Shown: positions 1 through 8,012 of the stretch, piece after piece | Position numbering within the stretch: the stretch's first letter is position 1 | How the letters are laid out: each line of letters opens with the position of its first letter | Assembly: GCF_004114975.1 (NCBI RefSeq) | Contig: NZ_CP030051.1 | Span: forward strand, 6,138,001-6,202,000 | From: Bradyrhizobium guangdongense | Lineage (GTDB): Bacteria > Pseudomonadota > Alphaproteobacteria > Rhizobiales > Xanthobacteraceae | Length of the DNA: 64,000 nt | Direction: 5' to 3' | Translations under genes and position numbers: made by a program | The notes under the pieces: generated by a model | What the model was told of the DNA's origin: nothing | The model's input: only the letters and a program-made list of their open reading frames with translations | Databases searched by the model: none

Positions 1-309
1 CTGGGCAGCCTCGGGGTGTGGGATCGCGCGCACAGCACACCGCTCGAGCTTGCGGTTGAGCTCGGCATCCCGGCCGCGTGTTTGATTATGGCCACATGTC
101 TCTGGTATCTTTACCAGTTGTTAAACGGAAGCTTGCATCGGCGGCGCGACCGCTACATACCGATTATCGGCGCAAGTGTGGCGACGCTGGGCTTCCTGCA
201 TACGAGCATTGATTTTTCGTTGCAGATCCCCGGCTTCGGCGTGTTCTTTGCGGCCATCACCGGCTGCGGGCTGGCACAATCCAGGTCCTCGTCGGAGCAA
301 AAAAAGTAG
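1..309 (+). CDS. O-antigen ligase-like membrane protein, C-terminal fragment
   Basis: This is the 3' end of a gene that begins before the window; the frame is open from base 1 to the stop at 307-309. The visible 102 residues begin LGSLGVWDRAHSTPLELAVE, continue with a hydrophobic segment (IPAACLIMATCLWYLYQLL), a basic loop rich in Arg, and a second hydrophobic segment ending near the C-terminus. The AHSTPLE stretch followed by membrane helices resembles the conserved periplasmic loop and last helices of O-antigen ligase/polymerase (Wzy/WaaL-like) proteins. Its place at the head of an exopolysaccharide locus supports a role in polymerising or ligating polysaccharide in the inner membrane. The family call is inferred from the C-terminus only. 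Confidence 0.7.
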   Translation: MGSLGVWDRAHSTPLELAVELGIPAACLIMATCLWYLYQLLNGSLHRRRDRYIPIIGASVATLGFLHTSIDFSLQIPGFGVFFAAITGCGLAQSRSSSEQKK

Positions 310-384
310 CGTGGTTGCGGCTTTGCCAATATGTTGAGACAAACTTGCTTGCAAATTTTCATGATTACGCCATTGGGGAGTCGA

Positions 385-1011
385 ATGCATAAAGCCGTGG
401 TGCTCGGGGCCACCTTGCTTGCGATGACAGCAGCGACATCGGCTTTTGCGGCCCAGCCCGGCTGCGTTCCAAATCCCAGCGCGGTGAGCTCTGAACGGGC
501 GATCGAGTTCCTCGACAAGCCTGAGGCTCTCCTGAACCAGTTCAAAGACGGTCAGGGCGGCCTCGCCTCTCAGGTCCGGGATCTCCTGACCAACCGGCCT
601 GAAACGCTGGAGGGCATGATCTCGCTCGCCAAGGCGAGCTCGGACGACCAGGGCCGCGCGGTTGGCGCGGGAATGGGCACCGCTGCCGCAGTTTGCGTGC
701 TGACGCAGCCGCAGTTTGCCCAGGAAATCCAGACGGTCGCGTTGAAGACCGAAAATCCCGGGCTGATCCAGTCCTTCACGAGCATCACCGGCGATATTCC
801 GACCGAGGCGATCGTCGGCGCAGCCGCGAACGGCGACACGACTGCGGGCGGCGGACAAGGCACGACGGCAGATCAGCGCGGCGGCGGGTCGATCAATTCG
901 CCCTCCCCGCCTTCGTTCACCTCTGGAGCGAGCCCGGTCGCCCAGACGAACACCTTGTTTGCGGCCTCGACCGGAACGTCCTCGCTGACCACCACTAGCC
1001 CGTCGCGCTAG
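385..1011 (+). CDS. secreted protein of the EPS locus, paralogue of the protein at 2034
   Basis: Unrecognised 208-residue protein. I chose ATG 385 because a GGGGAG ribosome binding site sits 4 nt upstream and a clean signal peptide follows (MHKAVVLGATLLAMTAATSA, cleavage after FA). An in-frame ATG at 361 is the alternative. The mature part has a helical domain of about 110 residues with one Cys just after the cleavage site and one in AVCVLT. It ends in about 60 residues rich in Gly, Ser, Thr and Pro, a likely disordered tail. The helical domain aligns by eye with that of the secreted protein at 2034-2651, including both cysteines. The two genes bracket a BTLCP protease and precede the ExoP kinase, so a periplasmic or surface role in polysaccharide export or anchoring is inferred. 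No function is known to me. Confidence 0.75.
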   Translation: MHKAVVLGATLLAMTAATSAFAAQPGCVPNPSAVSSERAIEFLDKPEALLNQFKDGQGGLASQVRDLLTNRPETLEGMISLAKASSDDQGRAVGAGMGTAAAVCVLTQPQFAQEIQTVALKTENPGLIQSFTSITGDIPTEAIVGAAANGDTTAGGGQGTTADQRGGGSINSPSPPSFTSGASPVAQTNTLFAASTGTSSLTTTSPSR

Positions 1012-1052
1012 TCAGGGAACGATATCAACCTAAACGGATTGATTAACCAAAG

Positions 1053-1076
1053 CCGGCCACGCAGGAGCGTGGCCGG
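1053..1076 (+). terminator. perfect hairpin after the first secreted-protein gene
   Basis: A 10-bp perfect stem (CCGGCCACGC / GCGTGGCCGG) closes on an AGGA tetraloop 41 nt past the stop at 1011. No clean T-tract follows, so it may act as a terminator or as a 3' mRNA-stabilising structure. Confidence 0.55.
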
Positions 1077-1090
1077 GTATTTGCGTTCAA

Positions 1091-1121
1091 TTTTAGAGAT
1101 TCGGGGAACCCGTCTCTAAAA
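1091..1121. promoter_or_regulatory. AT-rich inverted repeat upstream of the BTLCP gene
   Basis: TTTTAGAGA (1091-1099) pairs with TCTCTAAAA (1113-1121). Inside this, CGGG (1102-1105) pairs with CCCG (1109-1112) around GAA, leaving a two-base bulge. This 13-bp structure with T-rich and A-rich outer arms lies 50 nt before the BTLCP start. It could be a bidirectional terminator, an operator or an mRNA leader structure; the sequence alone does not decide. Confidence 0.45.
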
Positions 1122-1171
1122 TCTCTGTGCGAGACCTGTTGCGTCAAGAAGGACGGATAACGGGGGATAAG

Positions 1172-1810
1172 ATGAAACTGTTGTACGCGCCGTTGCTCGC
1201 AGCCGTGATCGCGTGTGCCAGCACCACGGCGAGAGCCGAGTCGGATACCAAACAGCGTCCGGCCGAAGCGTCGTTCATCCAGGAATTCGACAATGCGCTT
1301 GCGCCGATGAACTTCGTCAAATTCTGCATGAATAACGTCGCGGAATGCCGCGCCGATGCTAGCGCGCGCAGTCTGCCGCCCGCCGACGCCGCCATGGCAA
1401 TGCTTCGGCAAGTGAACATGTCGGTCAATCAGGCCATCGCACCGATGCGCAAGCCGACGGATCCGATCGCCGCAAACTGGACGGTTGCTCCAGCGGCCGG
1501 CGACTGCAACGACTACGCGGTCACCAAGCGGCACCAATTGATCGCAATGGGATGGCCGCAGGCCGCCCTGCGTCTTGCAGTTGTGCGGATCGACGGCGGA
1601 CAAGGTCATCTCGTGTTGGTTGCGCGGCTTTCGGATGGCGACGTAGTCCTGGACAATTTGTCCTCGAGCGTTCGCCCCTGGAACGCGCTGGGCTATGAGT
1701 GGATCTCGATGCAATCAAGCACCGATCCTCGCTTCTGGGTGAACATCGGCGATCACGGGCGGCAGCTTCGCGAGAAGCGCTTCGCGCAGGTGGCGGGCTC
1801 TTCGCTCTGA
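1172..1810 (+). CDS. BTLCP family transglutaminase-like cysteine proteinase (LapG-like)
   Basis: Predicted periplasmic cysteine protease of the bacterial transglutaminase-like family that includes Pseudomonas LapG. Start ATG 1172 follows a GGGGGA ribosome binding site and gives 212 residues with a signal peptide (MKLLYAPLLAAVIACASTTA, then RA). The catalytic triad can be read: Cys112 in GDCNDYAVTKR, His146 in GHLVLVARL, Asp161 in LDNLSSSVRPW. The family motif NDYAVTKR is intact. LapG cleaves a surface adhesin under control of the c-di-GMP receptor LapD; that substrate link is known for the family, not shown here. No adhesin or LapD-like gene lies next to this one. It sits between two paralogous secreted proteins and upstream of the ExoP kinase, so it may process a surface or EPS-associated protein. 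Confidence 0.85.
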   Translation: MKLLYAPLLAAVIACASTTARAESDTKQRPAEASFIQEFDNALAPMNFVKFCMNNVAECRADASARSLPPADAAMAMLRQVNMSVNQAIAPMRKPTDPIAANWTVAPAAGDCNDYAVTKRHQLIAMGWPQAALRLAVVRIDGGQGHLVLVARLSDGDVVLDNLSSSVRPWNALGYEWISMQSSTDPRFWVNIGDHGRQLREKRFAQVAGSSL

Positions 1811-1859
1811 TCAATTGAGGGCCCGCGCCCTCATCGCCCCCAACAGACTTGACGTGCAT

Positions 1860-1889
1860 CAACGCCCGTGGATTTTGCCGCGGGCGTTG
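1860..1889 (+). terminator. probable terminator of the BTLCP gene
   Basis: A 12-bp stem (CAACGCCCGTGG / CCGCGGGCGTTG, one G-T wobble) with loop ATTTTG lies 49 nt after the stop at 1810. It is followed by CGTTATATTTG, which is only partly T-rich. The 144 bases from here to the next start are AT-richer and probably hold the promoter of the next gene. Confidence 0.6.
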
Positions 1890-2033
1890 CGTTATATTTG
1901 TGCACAGTGCCGCACTCGCGCCTTACTAAATTCGTTATGAATTACCGTGGTTTCGAACTATATTTTGCACCGCACAAGGATTTGACATAGTTAAGCGCGA
2001 CACTGGTTTGAGCGAAGCCTTGCGGCGATTTGA

Positions 2034-2651
2034 ATGAACGCGATGAGTGGTTTGCCCCTGTCCCTACGACAACGATTTGTAGACCGCAGCCTCAGCGCCC
2101 AAGCTGCCATCGGCTTGGCGTTGCTGATTGCGGTGTGCGCCGCGGGTCGCTGCGAAGCGCAATGCGTCGAGCAATCCGATCGGGTCCCCGTGACTGTCGT
2201 GCAAGCCTTCCAGTCCGAGCCCGCGTCCCTGCTGCGCGACGTTCGCACCGATCGCAGCAAGCTCACGGGCCGCCTCGCCGCCTATCTCGTCACCGATATA
2301 TCCATCCTGCCCTCGGTGCGCGACCTCATCAGCGAGTCGTCCAACGTCGAGCGCGCCGCAATTGGCATGGCACTGCGCCGAGCCCAGCTGATCTGCGTGC
2401 CCCGCAAGCCTGAAACTGCACAGAAGATCAGCCAGTTCGTCCAAAAGCTGGCAGATTCGGCGGTGAGCTCCGGTTACTCGGCGGAGCTTGAGTCCGTCGA
2501 ATTCGATCCGAATTCAGTGGCCGGCCAGACCACCGGAAGCGCGCAAACACCGTCAGCGAAGAAGCCCTCCGGCGCGGCGAGCAGCCTCATGACTGGCGAA
2601 TGGAGTACGGAAATCAGCGATCCGTTCATTCCTGCGCCACTCCCCCAATAA
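2034..2651 (+). CDS. secreted protein of the EPS locus, paralogue of the protein at 385
   Basis: Unrecognised 205-residue protein, exported by a signal peptide whose hydrophobic core is AAIGLALLIAVCAAG, preceded by a long basic n-region. The mature helical domain shares a pattern with the protein at 385: an initial Cys after the signal, a stretch like VQAFQSEPASLLRD against IEFLDKPEALLNQF, a central helix (AIGMALRRAQLICV against AVGAGMGTAAAVCV) with the second Cys, then KISQFVQKL against EIQTVALKT. The last 50 residues are Ser-, Pro- and Gly-rich. It lies 15 nt before the ExoP gene and is probably co-transcribed with it. A role in EPS export or its periplasmic assembly is inferred from context only. 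Confidence 0.75.
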   Translation: MNAMSGLPLSLRQRFVDRSLSAQAAIGLALLIAVCAAGRCEAQCVEQSDRVPVTVVQAFQSEPASLLRDVRTDRSKLTGRLAAYLVTDISILPSVRDLISESSNVERAAIGMALRRAQLICVPRKPETAQKISQFVQKLADSAVSSGYSAELESVEFDPNSVAGQTTGSAQTPSAKKPSGAASSLMTGEWSTEISDPFIPAPLPQ

Positions 2652-2666
2652 TCTCACGTCAGGTCG

Positions 2667-4928
2667 ATGAACATTCAGATGTATCAGCCCAGAGAGCAGT
2701 TTCACGTTCAGGAGCGGACCGCTCTAGAATTGGCGGGAGCCACGCTCAGCATCGAGCGCATCATCGGGATTCTGCGTCGGCAGTGGCCCGTCATTGCGGG
2801 CGTGGTCGGCGCCGCCGTGGCGATCTGCCTGGTCTATCTGCTGACGGCGACGCCGATGTACACGGCGAACACCCGTATCCTGATGGATACCCGCCAGACG
2901 CAGGTGCTCGACAAGGACAACGGCACAGCCAACGCGCTGATCGACCCCGGCTTCGTCGATAGCCAGGTCGAGATCATCACCTCCGACGATCTGATCCGCT
3001 CCGTCGTCCGCCGCATGAATCTGACGGAGGATCCTGAGTTCAACGGTTCGGATCCCGGCCTGCTTCCCGCGATCATCGGCAAGGTGATCAGCCTGTTCGG
3101 ATCGGACGGGCCTGCGTCGAAGGAACGCATCGAACGCGGCACCGTCGCCGCGGTCGAGAACAACCTCAAGGTCGAACGCCTGCTGTCGACATACGTCCTG
3201 TCGGCCAGCTTCCGTTCCAGGGACGCCGACAAGGCAGCCCGGATCGCCAACGAGATCGCTGATGCCTATATCGTCGGCGCCCTCGACGCGAAGTACCAAT
3301 CCACCAAGCGCGCCAGCGAATGGCTGCAGCAGCGCAGCGCCGAGCTGCGCGAGCAGGCGACCGCCAGCGACCGCGCCGTGCAGACCTTCAAGAGCCAGAA
3401 CAACATCGTCGGCACCAGCCGCGGGCTGATGAACGAGCAGCAGCTCACGGACGTGAACACCCAGCTCATCCAGGCGCGCGCTGCCACCGCCGAGGCCAAG
3501 GCACGCCTGGACCGCATCGACGGGATCACCGACAAGGACCTTTCCCAACCGACCGTCACCGACGCGCTCAACAACCCGGTGATCACCCGGCTGCGGGCGC
3601 AATATCTCGATCTTTCGGCGCAATATGCCGATTGGTCGGCCAAGTATGGCAAGACCCATCAGGCGTCGGTCAATCTCGCCAATCGCATGGAGGAGCTCCG
3701 CAAGTCGATCGCGGACGAAGTCAAGCGCATCGGCGACGCCTATCGCAGCGACTACGAAATCGCGAAGAGCCGCGAGACGTCGCTGGAGCAAAACCTCAAG
3801 AATCTGGTCAGCCAGGCCGGCAACACCGGACAGGCTCAGGTGAAGCTGCGTGACCTCGAGAGCGCGGCCGACACCTACCGCAACCTGTACAACAGCTTCC
3901 TTGAGAAGCAGCAGCAGGCAATGCAGAACCAGAGCTTCCCGATCAGCGAGTCGCGCATCATCAGCACCGCCGTGAAGCCGGACCGCAAGAGCTCGCCCAA
4001 GACGGTGCTCTCCCTGATCGGCGCCCTGTTCGGCGGCCTTTGCTTCGGCCTTGGAGCCGCCTTTGCCCGGGAGATGCTGAGCGACGTGCTGCGGTCCTCG
4101 AGCGAAGTCGAGGACGAGATCGGCGTCAAATGTCTCGGGGTGCTTCCGTCGATCGGCACGAAGCCGATGGGCTCGCCGCGGATCCGCGCGCTGCGATCGC
4201 CTGATGGCGCGCAGCTCGAGGCAAGCGCCCAGCTGTCCCGCTACGTGATCGATCATCCCTTCTCGCGCTATGCCGAGACCATGCGCAACATCAAGGTCTC
4301 TATCGATCTCGCCCGCCTGTCCCGCGAGGTGAAGATCATCGGCATCGTGTCCTCGCTTCCGAAGGAAGGGAAAACCACGGTTTCGGCCAACTTCGCGCAC
4401 CTGACCGCGTTCACCGGAAAGCGCGTGCTGCTGATCGACGGCGATCTTCACACGCGTTCGCTGACCAAGGAGCTCGACCCGACGGCCAAGAGCGGATTGC
4501 TCGAGGCTCTCAAGGATCCGCAGTCGGTCGGACACCACATCAGGCGCAGCGCGGAGACCGGGCTGGATTTCCTGCCCTCGTTCGCCGTTTCGCGCATGGT
4601 GAACTCGGCCGACATCATGGCCTCGAAGGCGATGGCGGATCTGCTGGCGTTGCTGCGAAACGAGTACGATTACATCGTCATCGATCTGGCGCCGGTGATG
4701 CCCGTCACCGATGCCAAGGCCATCAGCCATCTCATGGACGCGTTCGTCTACGTCATCGAATGGGGCCGGACGACCCGCACCGCCCTGCAGGAATCGATGT
4801 CGAGCTCCGAAGGCATCCAGAAGAAGGTAGTGGGCGCCGTGCTCAACGGTGCGAACCCGAAGATGCTGAAGCGCATCGAGGGTTACAAAGGCTCGCACTA
4901 CAACGCCTATTATGTCGAGGGCGCCTAG
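2667..4928 (+). CDS. exoP: EPS polysaccharide co-polymerase / tyrosine autokinase (ExoP/Wzc type)
   Basis: Inner-membrane chain-length regulator and BY-kinase of 753 residues that works with a Wzx/Wzy-type export system. The N-terminal Wzz domain has a first membrane helix at about 40-60 (PVIAGVVGAAVAICLVYLL), then a long periplasmic coiled-coil region (about 190-430) and a second helix at about 450-470 (LSLIGALFGGLCFGLGAAFA). The cytoplasmic kinase has Walker A at about 563-572 (SSLPKEGKTT), Walker A' LLIDGDLHTR and Walker B VIDLAPV. The C-terminus carries a short Tyr cluster (YKGSHYNAYY) where autophosphorylation would be expected. It follows a secreted-protein gene by 15 nt and overlaps the next gene by 17 nt. 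Start ATG 2667 lies just after an AGGTCG site. Confidence 0.92.
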   Translation: MNIQMYQPREQFHVQERTALELAGATLSIERIIGILRRQWPVIAGVVGAAVAICLVYLLTATPMYTANTRILMDTRQTQVLDKDNGTANALIDPGFVDSQVEIITSDDLIRSVVRRMNLTEDPEFNGSDPGLLPAIIGKVISLFGSDGPASKERIERGTVAAVENNLKVERLLSTYVLSASFRSRDADKAARIANEIADAYIVGALDAKYQSTKRASEWLQQRSAELREQATASDRAVQTFKSQNNIVGTSRGLMNEQQLTDVNTQLIQARAATAEAKARLDRIDGITDKDLSQPTVTDALNNPVITRLRAQYLDLSAQYADWSAKYGKTHQASVNLANRMEELRKSIADEVKRIGDAYRSDYEIAKSRETSLEQNLKNLVSQAGNTGQAQVKLRDLESAADTYRNLYNSFLEKQQQAMQNQSFPISESRIISTAVKPDRKSSPKTVLSLIGALFGGLCFGLGAAFAREMLSDVLRSSSEVEDEIGVKCLGVLPSIGTKPMGSPRIRALRSPDGAQLEASAQLSRYVIDHPFSRYAETMRNIKVSIDLARLSREVKIIGIVSSLPKEGKTTVSANFAHLTAFTGKRVLLIDGDLHTRSLTKELDPTAKSGLLEALKDPQSVGHHIRRSAETGLDFLPSFAVSRMVNSADIMASKAMADLLALLRNEYDYIVIDLAPVMPVTDAKAISHLMDAFVYVIEWGRTTRTALQESMSSSEGIQKKVVGAVLNGANPKMLKRIEGYKGSHYNAYYVEGA

Positions 4929-5697
4929 AAAAGGCGCATCTCGCGCCTGGCAATGGCTGGCGCGAGGCGCCAGCTTTCTGTTGGGCGCGTCCGCTCTCAC
5001 CTGGGCGGCCTCGGTCCTCCCCAATCTGACCGACCTCAGCGTGTCGCGCGTGGCCGGGCAGATTGCCGCCGGCGAAAGCTACGACGCCCCGCTGCTGAGG
5101 CAGATCGTCCAGGCGAACCTGCCCGCGGCTCAGCGCCAATGCGATCCCAAGGCGCTTCGGGAACTGCTCGTCCTGCAATTGTCGGCCGCCGACATGACCG
5201 TCCGCGGCACCGATCTGGCGCAGGCGGATTCGGATGTCGATGCCGTACAGCGGATGAGCAGAAGCCTGCTGGCGTGCGCGCCAACCGAGTCGCTCGGATA
5301 TTTGGGGGCATTCTGGTCCGCCGTCCGCCAGGAGGGGATGACAGCAAGAACCCTTGCGCTTCTCGGCCAATCCTACCGCCTGGCGCCGCACGAACTCTGG
5401 CTGCAGCTGATGCGCTTGCCGCTCGCTTTTCGGGCTTTCCAGGCCCTGCCGCCGGAGCTGACGGACGGCGCGGTCCAGGATTTCAACGACGTGTTCCACG
5501 ACCGTCTGTTCGGCAGCGCGGCCGCCCTCTTCGTCCAGTCTCCGGCATCCGCCCGCAGCAGGCTGCTGGATGCGACCTGCGACCTGTCGGAACGGGAGAG
5601 GATGGCGTTCTGGTATCTGGTTCGAGCTGCCGGCGGCAGGATCCAGCACCGGTGCTATCCGCCGGACGATCGTCCGCGCTATCTGCTCGACAATTGA
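4912..5697 (+). CDS. unknown EPS-locus membrane-anchored protein coupled to ExoP
   Basis: Unrecognised 261-residue protein. Its ATG lies inside the last codons of the ExoP gene (17-nt overlap in another frame) with no separate ribosome binding site, which points to translational coupling. A basic N-terminus (MSRAPRKGASRAWQWLARG) leads into one hydrophobic segment (ASFLLGASALTWAASVL) that looks like a signal anchor. The rest is alpha-helical and resembles TPR-like helical arrays (for example QADSDVDAVQRMSRSLLAC and TLALLGQSYRLAPHELWLQL). Four or five Cys residues are spread along it, including CDPKA, LLACAPTES and HRCYPP. A periplasmic helper of the EPS export complex is a reasonable guess; no family name can be supported. 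Confidence 0.75.
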   Translation: MSRAPRKGASRAWQWLARGASFLLGASALTWAASVLPNLTDLSVSRVAGQIAAGESYDAPLLRQIVQANLPAAQRQCDPKALRELLVLQLSAADMTVRGTDLAQADSDVDAVQRMSRSLLACAPTESLGYLGAFWSAVRQEGMTARTLALLGQSYRLAPHELWLQLMRLPLAFRAFQALPPELTDGAVQDFNDVFHDRLFGSAAALFVQSPASARSRLLDATCDLSERERMAFWYLVRAAGGRIQHRCYPPDDRPRYLLDN

Positions 5698-5796
5698 GAG
5701 TGAATCGAAAACGAACGCCGGGCGATGCGTTCGGTTGATTCACATGCCGATTTGATCCGGGGACCAGACAAGCCCGAGTGGCGGATCCCCGCGCGC

Positions 5797-7221
5797 TCAG
5801 TAGGCTTCCTGGTGGATGAGCGCCAGCGCGGTCTTCAGGATGATCCTGATATCGAGCCAGATGCTCCAGTTGCTGACGTACCAGACATCGTACTCGACCC
5901 GCTTCTCCATCAGGTCGATCGTCGGCGTCTCGCCGCGGAAGCCGTTGACCTGAGCCCAACCGGTCAGACCCGGCTTCATGTGATGCCGATACACATAATT
6001 GCTGATGAGCTGGTCATAATAGTTGTCATGTGCGAGCGCATGCGGCCGCGGTCCCACCAGCGACATCTCGCCACGCAGCACGTTCCACAGTTGCGGCAAC
6101 TCGTCGATACTGGTCCGCCGCAACACGCGGCCGACCCGCGTGACCCTCGCATCGCTCTTCGTCGCTTGGGTAACGACATGACCGTTCTCTGCAACCGTCA
6201 TGGTGCGGAACTTCCAGATCTCGAACGGCTTGCCATTGAAGCCGCGCCGGGACTGCCTGAAGATCACGCTGCCGATCGAATCCAGCTTGATCATGATCGC
6301 GGCCGTCACCAGCAGCGGAGCCAGCAGCAGCAGGGCGAACGAGGCGAGGCCGATATCGAGGCAGCGCTTCTGCGCCCGCTCGAACACGGTGAGCGGCGCA
6401 CGCTGGATCTCGATCGCAACCGTGCCGCTGACGGGCTGGAACGGACGTGAGACCAGATCAGCGATCGGGAAGTCCGGCAGGAGGCGGATCGGCTGGGGAA
6501 CAACGCGCAGGTGCTGGCTCAGCTTCTGGAGCAGAGGCATTTCGTCCCAGTCGATGACGAGGAGATATTCTTCCACGTCCGCGGCCCGTGCCTGGCGCAC
6601 CACATCGCGAATCTCGTGATCCCAACCCGCGCCGTGTTCGGACGAGTCGAGGACGAAATGCCGCACGACGTTAAAGCCGTGCTTGCGCAGATCCTTGAAG
6701 CGGCTCGACGTGAAGTCGAGGGGCTTGAGGCTGAGGAGAACGACTTTCCTGTCAACCAGGCGACCTCTGGCATAGCTCGAGTTCAGGGCGGTGCGCCAAA
6801 GCACCCGGAGCCCGCCCAGAGCAACGCCGCCTGTCGCGGCAAACAGCAGCGTGGTTCCACGCGACAGATCCGCCGACGATTTGAGCAGGAATGCTTCGAC
6901 TGCAAGAATCGTCAGAGAGACGACCCAGATCGCGAGCGCCTTGCGGAGCTGCCAGACCGTATTCAGCAGACGATGGTGATCGTAGACCCCTTGGAAGTAC
7001 GCGATCGTCACGAACACCGCGCTGACCACGAGGCCCGCACCCACAGATGAATCCTGCTCCGCGAGGAGCAGGCGATACAGGCCGCTCGCCGCGAAGTAGC
7101 TCAGCAGGAGTGCAAGGAAGTCGCCCCCGATCAGAGCGATCTGGAGAGGCCGTTGGAGAGCACCGCGACGGTTCGATACAACCGGGTAATAATTTTCCGA
7201 ACCATAAGTTGCTACAGCCAT
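5797..7221 (-). CDS. undecaprenyl-phosphate sugar phosphotransferase starting EPS synthesis
   Basis: Polyprenyl glycosylphosphotransferase of 474 residues (WcaJ/WbaP/ExoY superfamily). It transfers a hexose-1-phosphate to undecaprenyl phosphate and starts the repeat unit. It has four N-terminal membrane segments (residues about 25-130), a central nucleotide-binding-like soluble domain (about 140-270), a fifth hydrophobic segment ([20 protein letters not shown]) and the catalytic C-terminal domain. That domain shows [40 protein letters not shown] and SLVGPRPHA, all characteristic. The full-length N-terminus marks the WcaJ-like form rather than the short ExoY form. It is convergent with the preceding unknown gene. 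The initiating sugar cannot be told from sequence. Confidence 0.93.
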   Translation of the reverse strand: MAVATYGSENYYPVVSNRRGALQRPLQIALIGGDFLALLLSYFAASGLYRLLLAEQDSSVGAGLVVSAVFVTIAYFQGVYDHHRLLNTVWQLRKALAIWVVSLTILAVEAFLLKSSADLSRGTTLLFAATGGVALGGLRVLWRTALNSSYARGRLVDRKVVLLSLKPLDFTSSRFKDLRKHGFNVVRHFVLDSSEHGAGWDHEIRDVVRQARAADVEEYLLVIDWDEMPLLQKLSQHLRVVPQPIRLLPDFPIADLVSRPFQPVSGTVAIEIQRAPLTVFERAQKRCLDIGLASFALLLLAPLLVTAAIMIKLDSIGSVIFRQSRRGFNGKPFEIWKFRTMTVAENGHVVTQATKSDARVTRVGRVLRRTSIDELPQLWNVLRGEMSLVGPRPHALAHDNYYDQLISNYVYRHHMKPGLTGWAQVNGFRGETPTIDLMEKRVEYDVWYVSNWSIWLDIRIILKTALALIHQEAY

Positions 7222-7562
7222 CCGAACCTCGCTGCCACGTCACGCACTCGCAATCGGACAATTGCAAGCAGTCGATTCAAATTTGCGATGCGTCGCGGGC
7301 AATCTCTTAACTAAACAAAGCAACATTGCGGCACTGCAGTGAAAAAATCAAATCGATTTTTCTGCAACGCAATACCTGGTGCATGAATGCTCAAATCACC
7401 GTCATAACGCTGACATTTCGCCGAGCATTGCGCCGCCTTTCGCGTCATGCGCGTTATTTCCGCGCATCAGGTCGCGTGCATTTGAACGGATATTCAACCC
7501 TGTTGCTTAAGTCGCCATTAGTCCGGCCCCATTACCAATCAATTCGGTTTGGGAGCTGTGTC
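7222..7562. promoter_or_regulatory. AT-rich divergent intergenic region
   Basis: This stretch of 341 bases separates the phosphotransferase (minus) from a small membrane protein (plus) and is clearly AT-richer than its surroundings. It contains an imperfect inverted repeat: GCAG plus AAAAATC (7336-7349, with a TGA insert) against GATTTTT plus CTGC (7355-7365). Both divergent promoters probably lie here. A longer reading of the plus-strand frame from about 7326 exists, but its sequence before 7563 is Arg-rich and does not look coding. Confidence 0.45.
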
Positions 7563-7841
7563 GTGAGTACCGTAATCGCTTTTGCTTTGCTGATCGGATC
7601 GTTGCTGGGAGGCCGCTTCCGAATCTTTATTCTGCCTCCGGCGGTAGTTCTCGGTGCGACCGTGCTGGGATTGGTTTCAGCCTGGCAATGCCATGGATCA
7701 GCTCATATTCTCGGCTTGATCCTGGCGTTTTCGACGGCGCTCCAGCTCGGCTATTTCTGTGGCGCGCTTCTCATCCGCACACGTGCGACAGATTATCGCG
7801 AACCGGCCGCGCCATCATTCGACAGCCGCAGCTTCGGCTGA
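7563..7841 (+). CDS. small membrane protein of the EPS locus
   Basis: Unrecognised protein of 92 residues. GTG 7563 was chosen because GGGAG (7551-7555) lies 7 nt upstream and the hydrophobic protein begins right there. It has three likely membrane segments: VIAFALLIGSLLG, FILPPAVVLGATVLGLVSAW and ILGLILAFSTALQLGYFCGA. A short polar tail follows (RTRATDYREPAAPS). The PPA motif and three-helix plan resemble small uncharacterised membrane proteins of alphaproteobacterial polysaccharide loci. No function can be assigned. Confidence 0.65.
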   Translation: MSTVIAFALLIGSLLGGRFRIFILPPAVVLGATVLGLVSAWQCHGSAHILGLILAFSTALQLGYFCGALLIRTRATDYREPAAPSFDSRSFG

Positions 7842-8012
7842 GCCTCGCCGGCGCGTGTCGGACCAGCGCTTCATCAACCACGGTTGATCGAACAGGCACG
7901 CGAATGAACATTCACATCACGCGAGTGGGAGAAAAAAGCGGCTCGTGGCCGCCTGATTTCGTCAATAGCATATTGACATCCCGGGCGAAGCACTCTGAAA
8001 GAGTTGCACCTC

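Noticed and set aside
2724..5024. A 766-residue open frame on the minus strand opposite the ExoP gene
   Set aside because: It mirrors codon positions of a well-supported kinase gene in GC-rich DNA; the sequence is Arg/His/Gly/Asp-rich with no recognisable domain.
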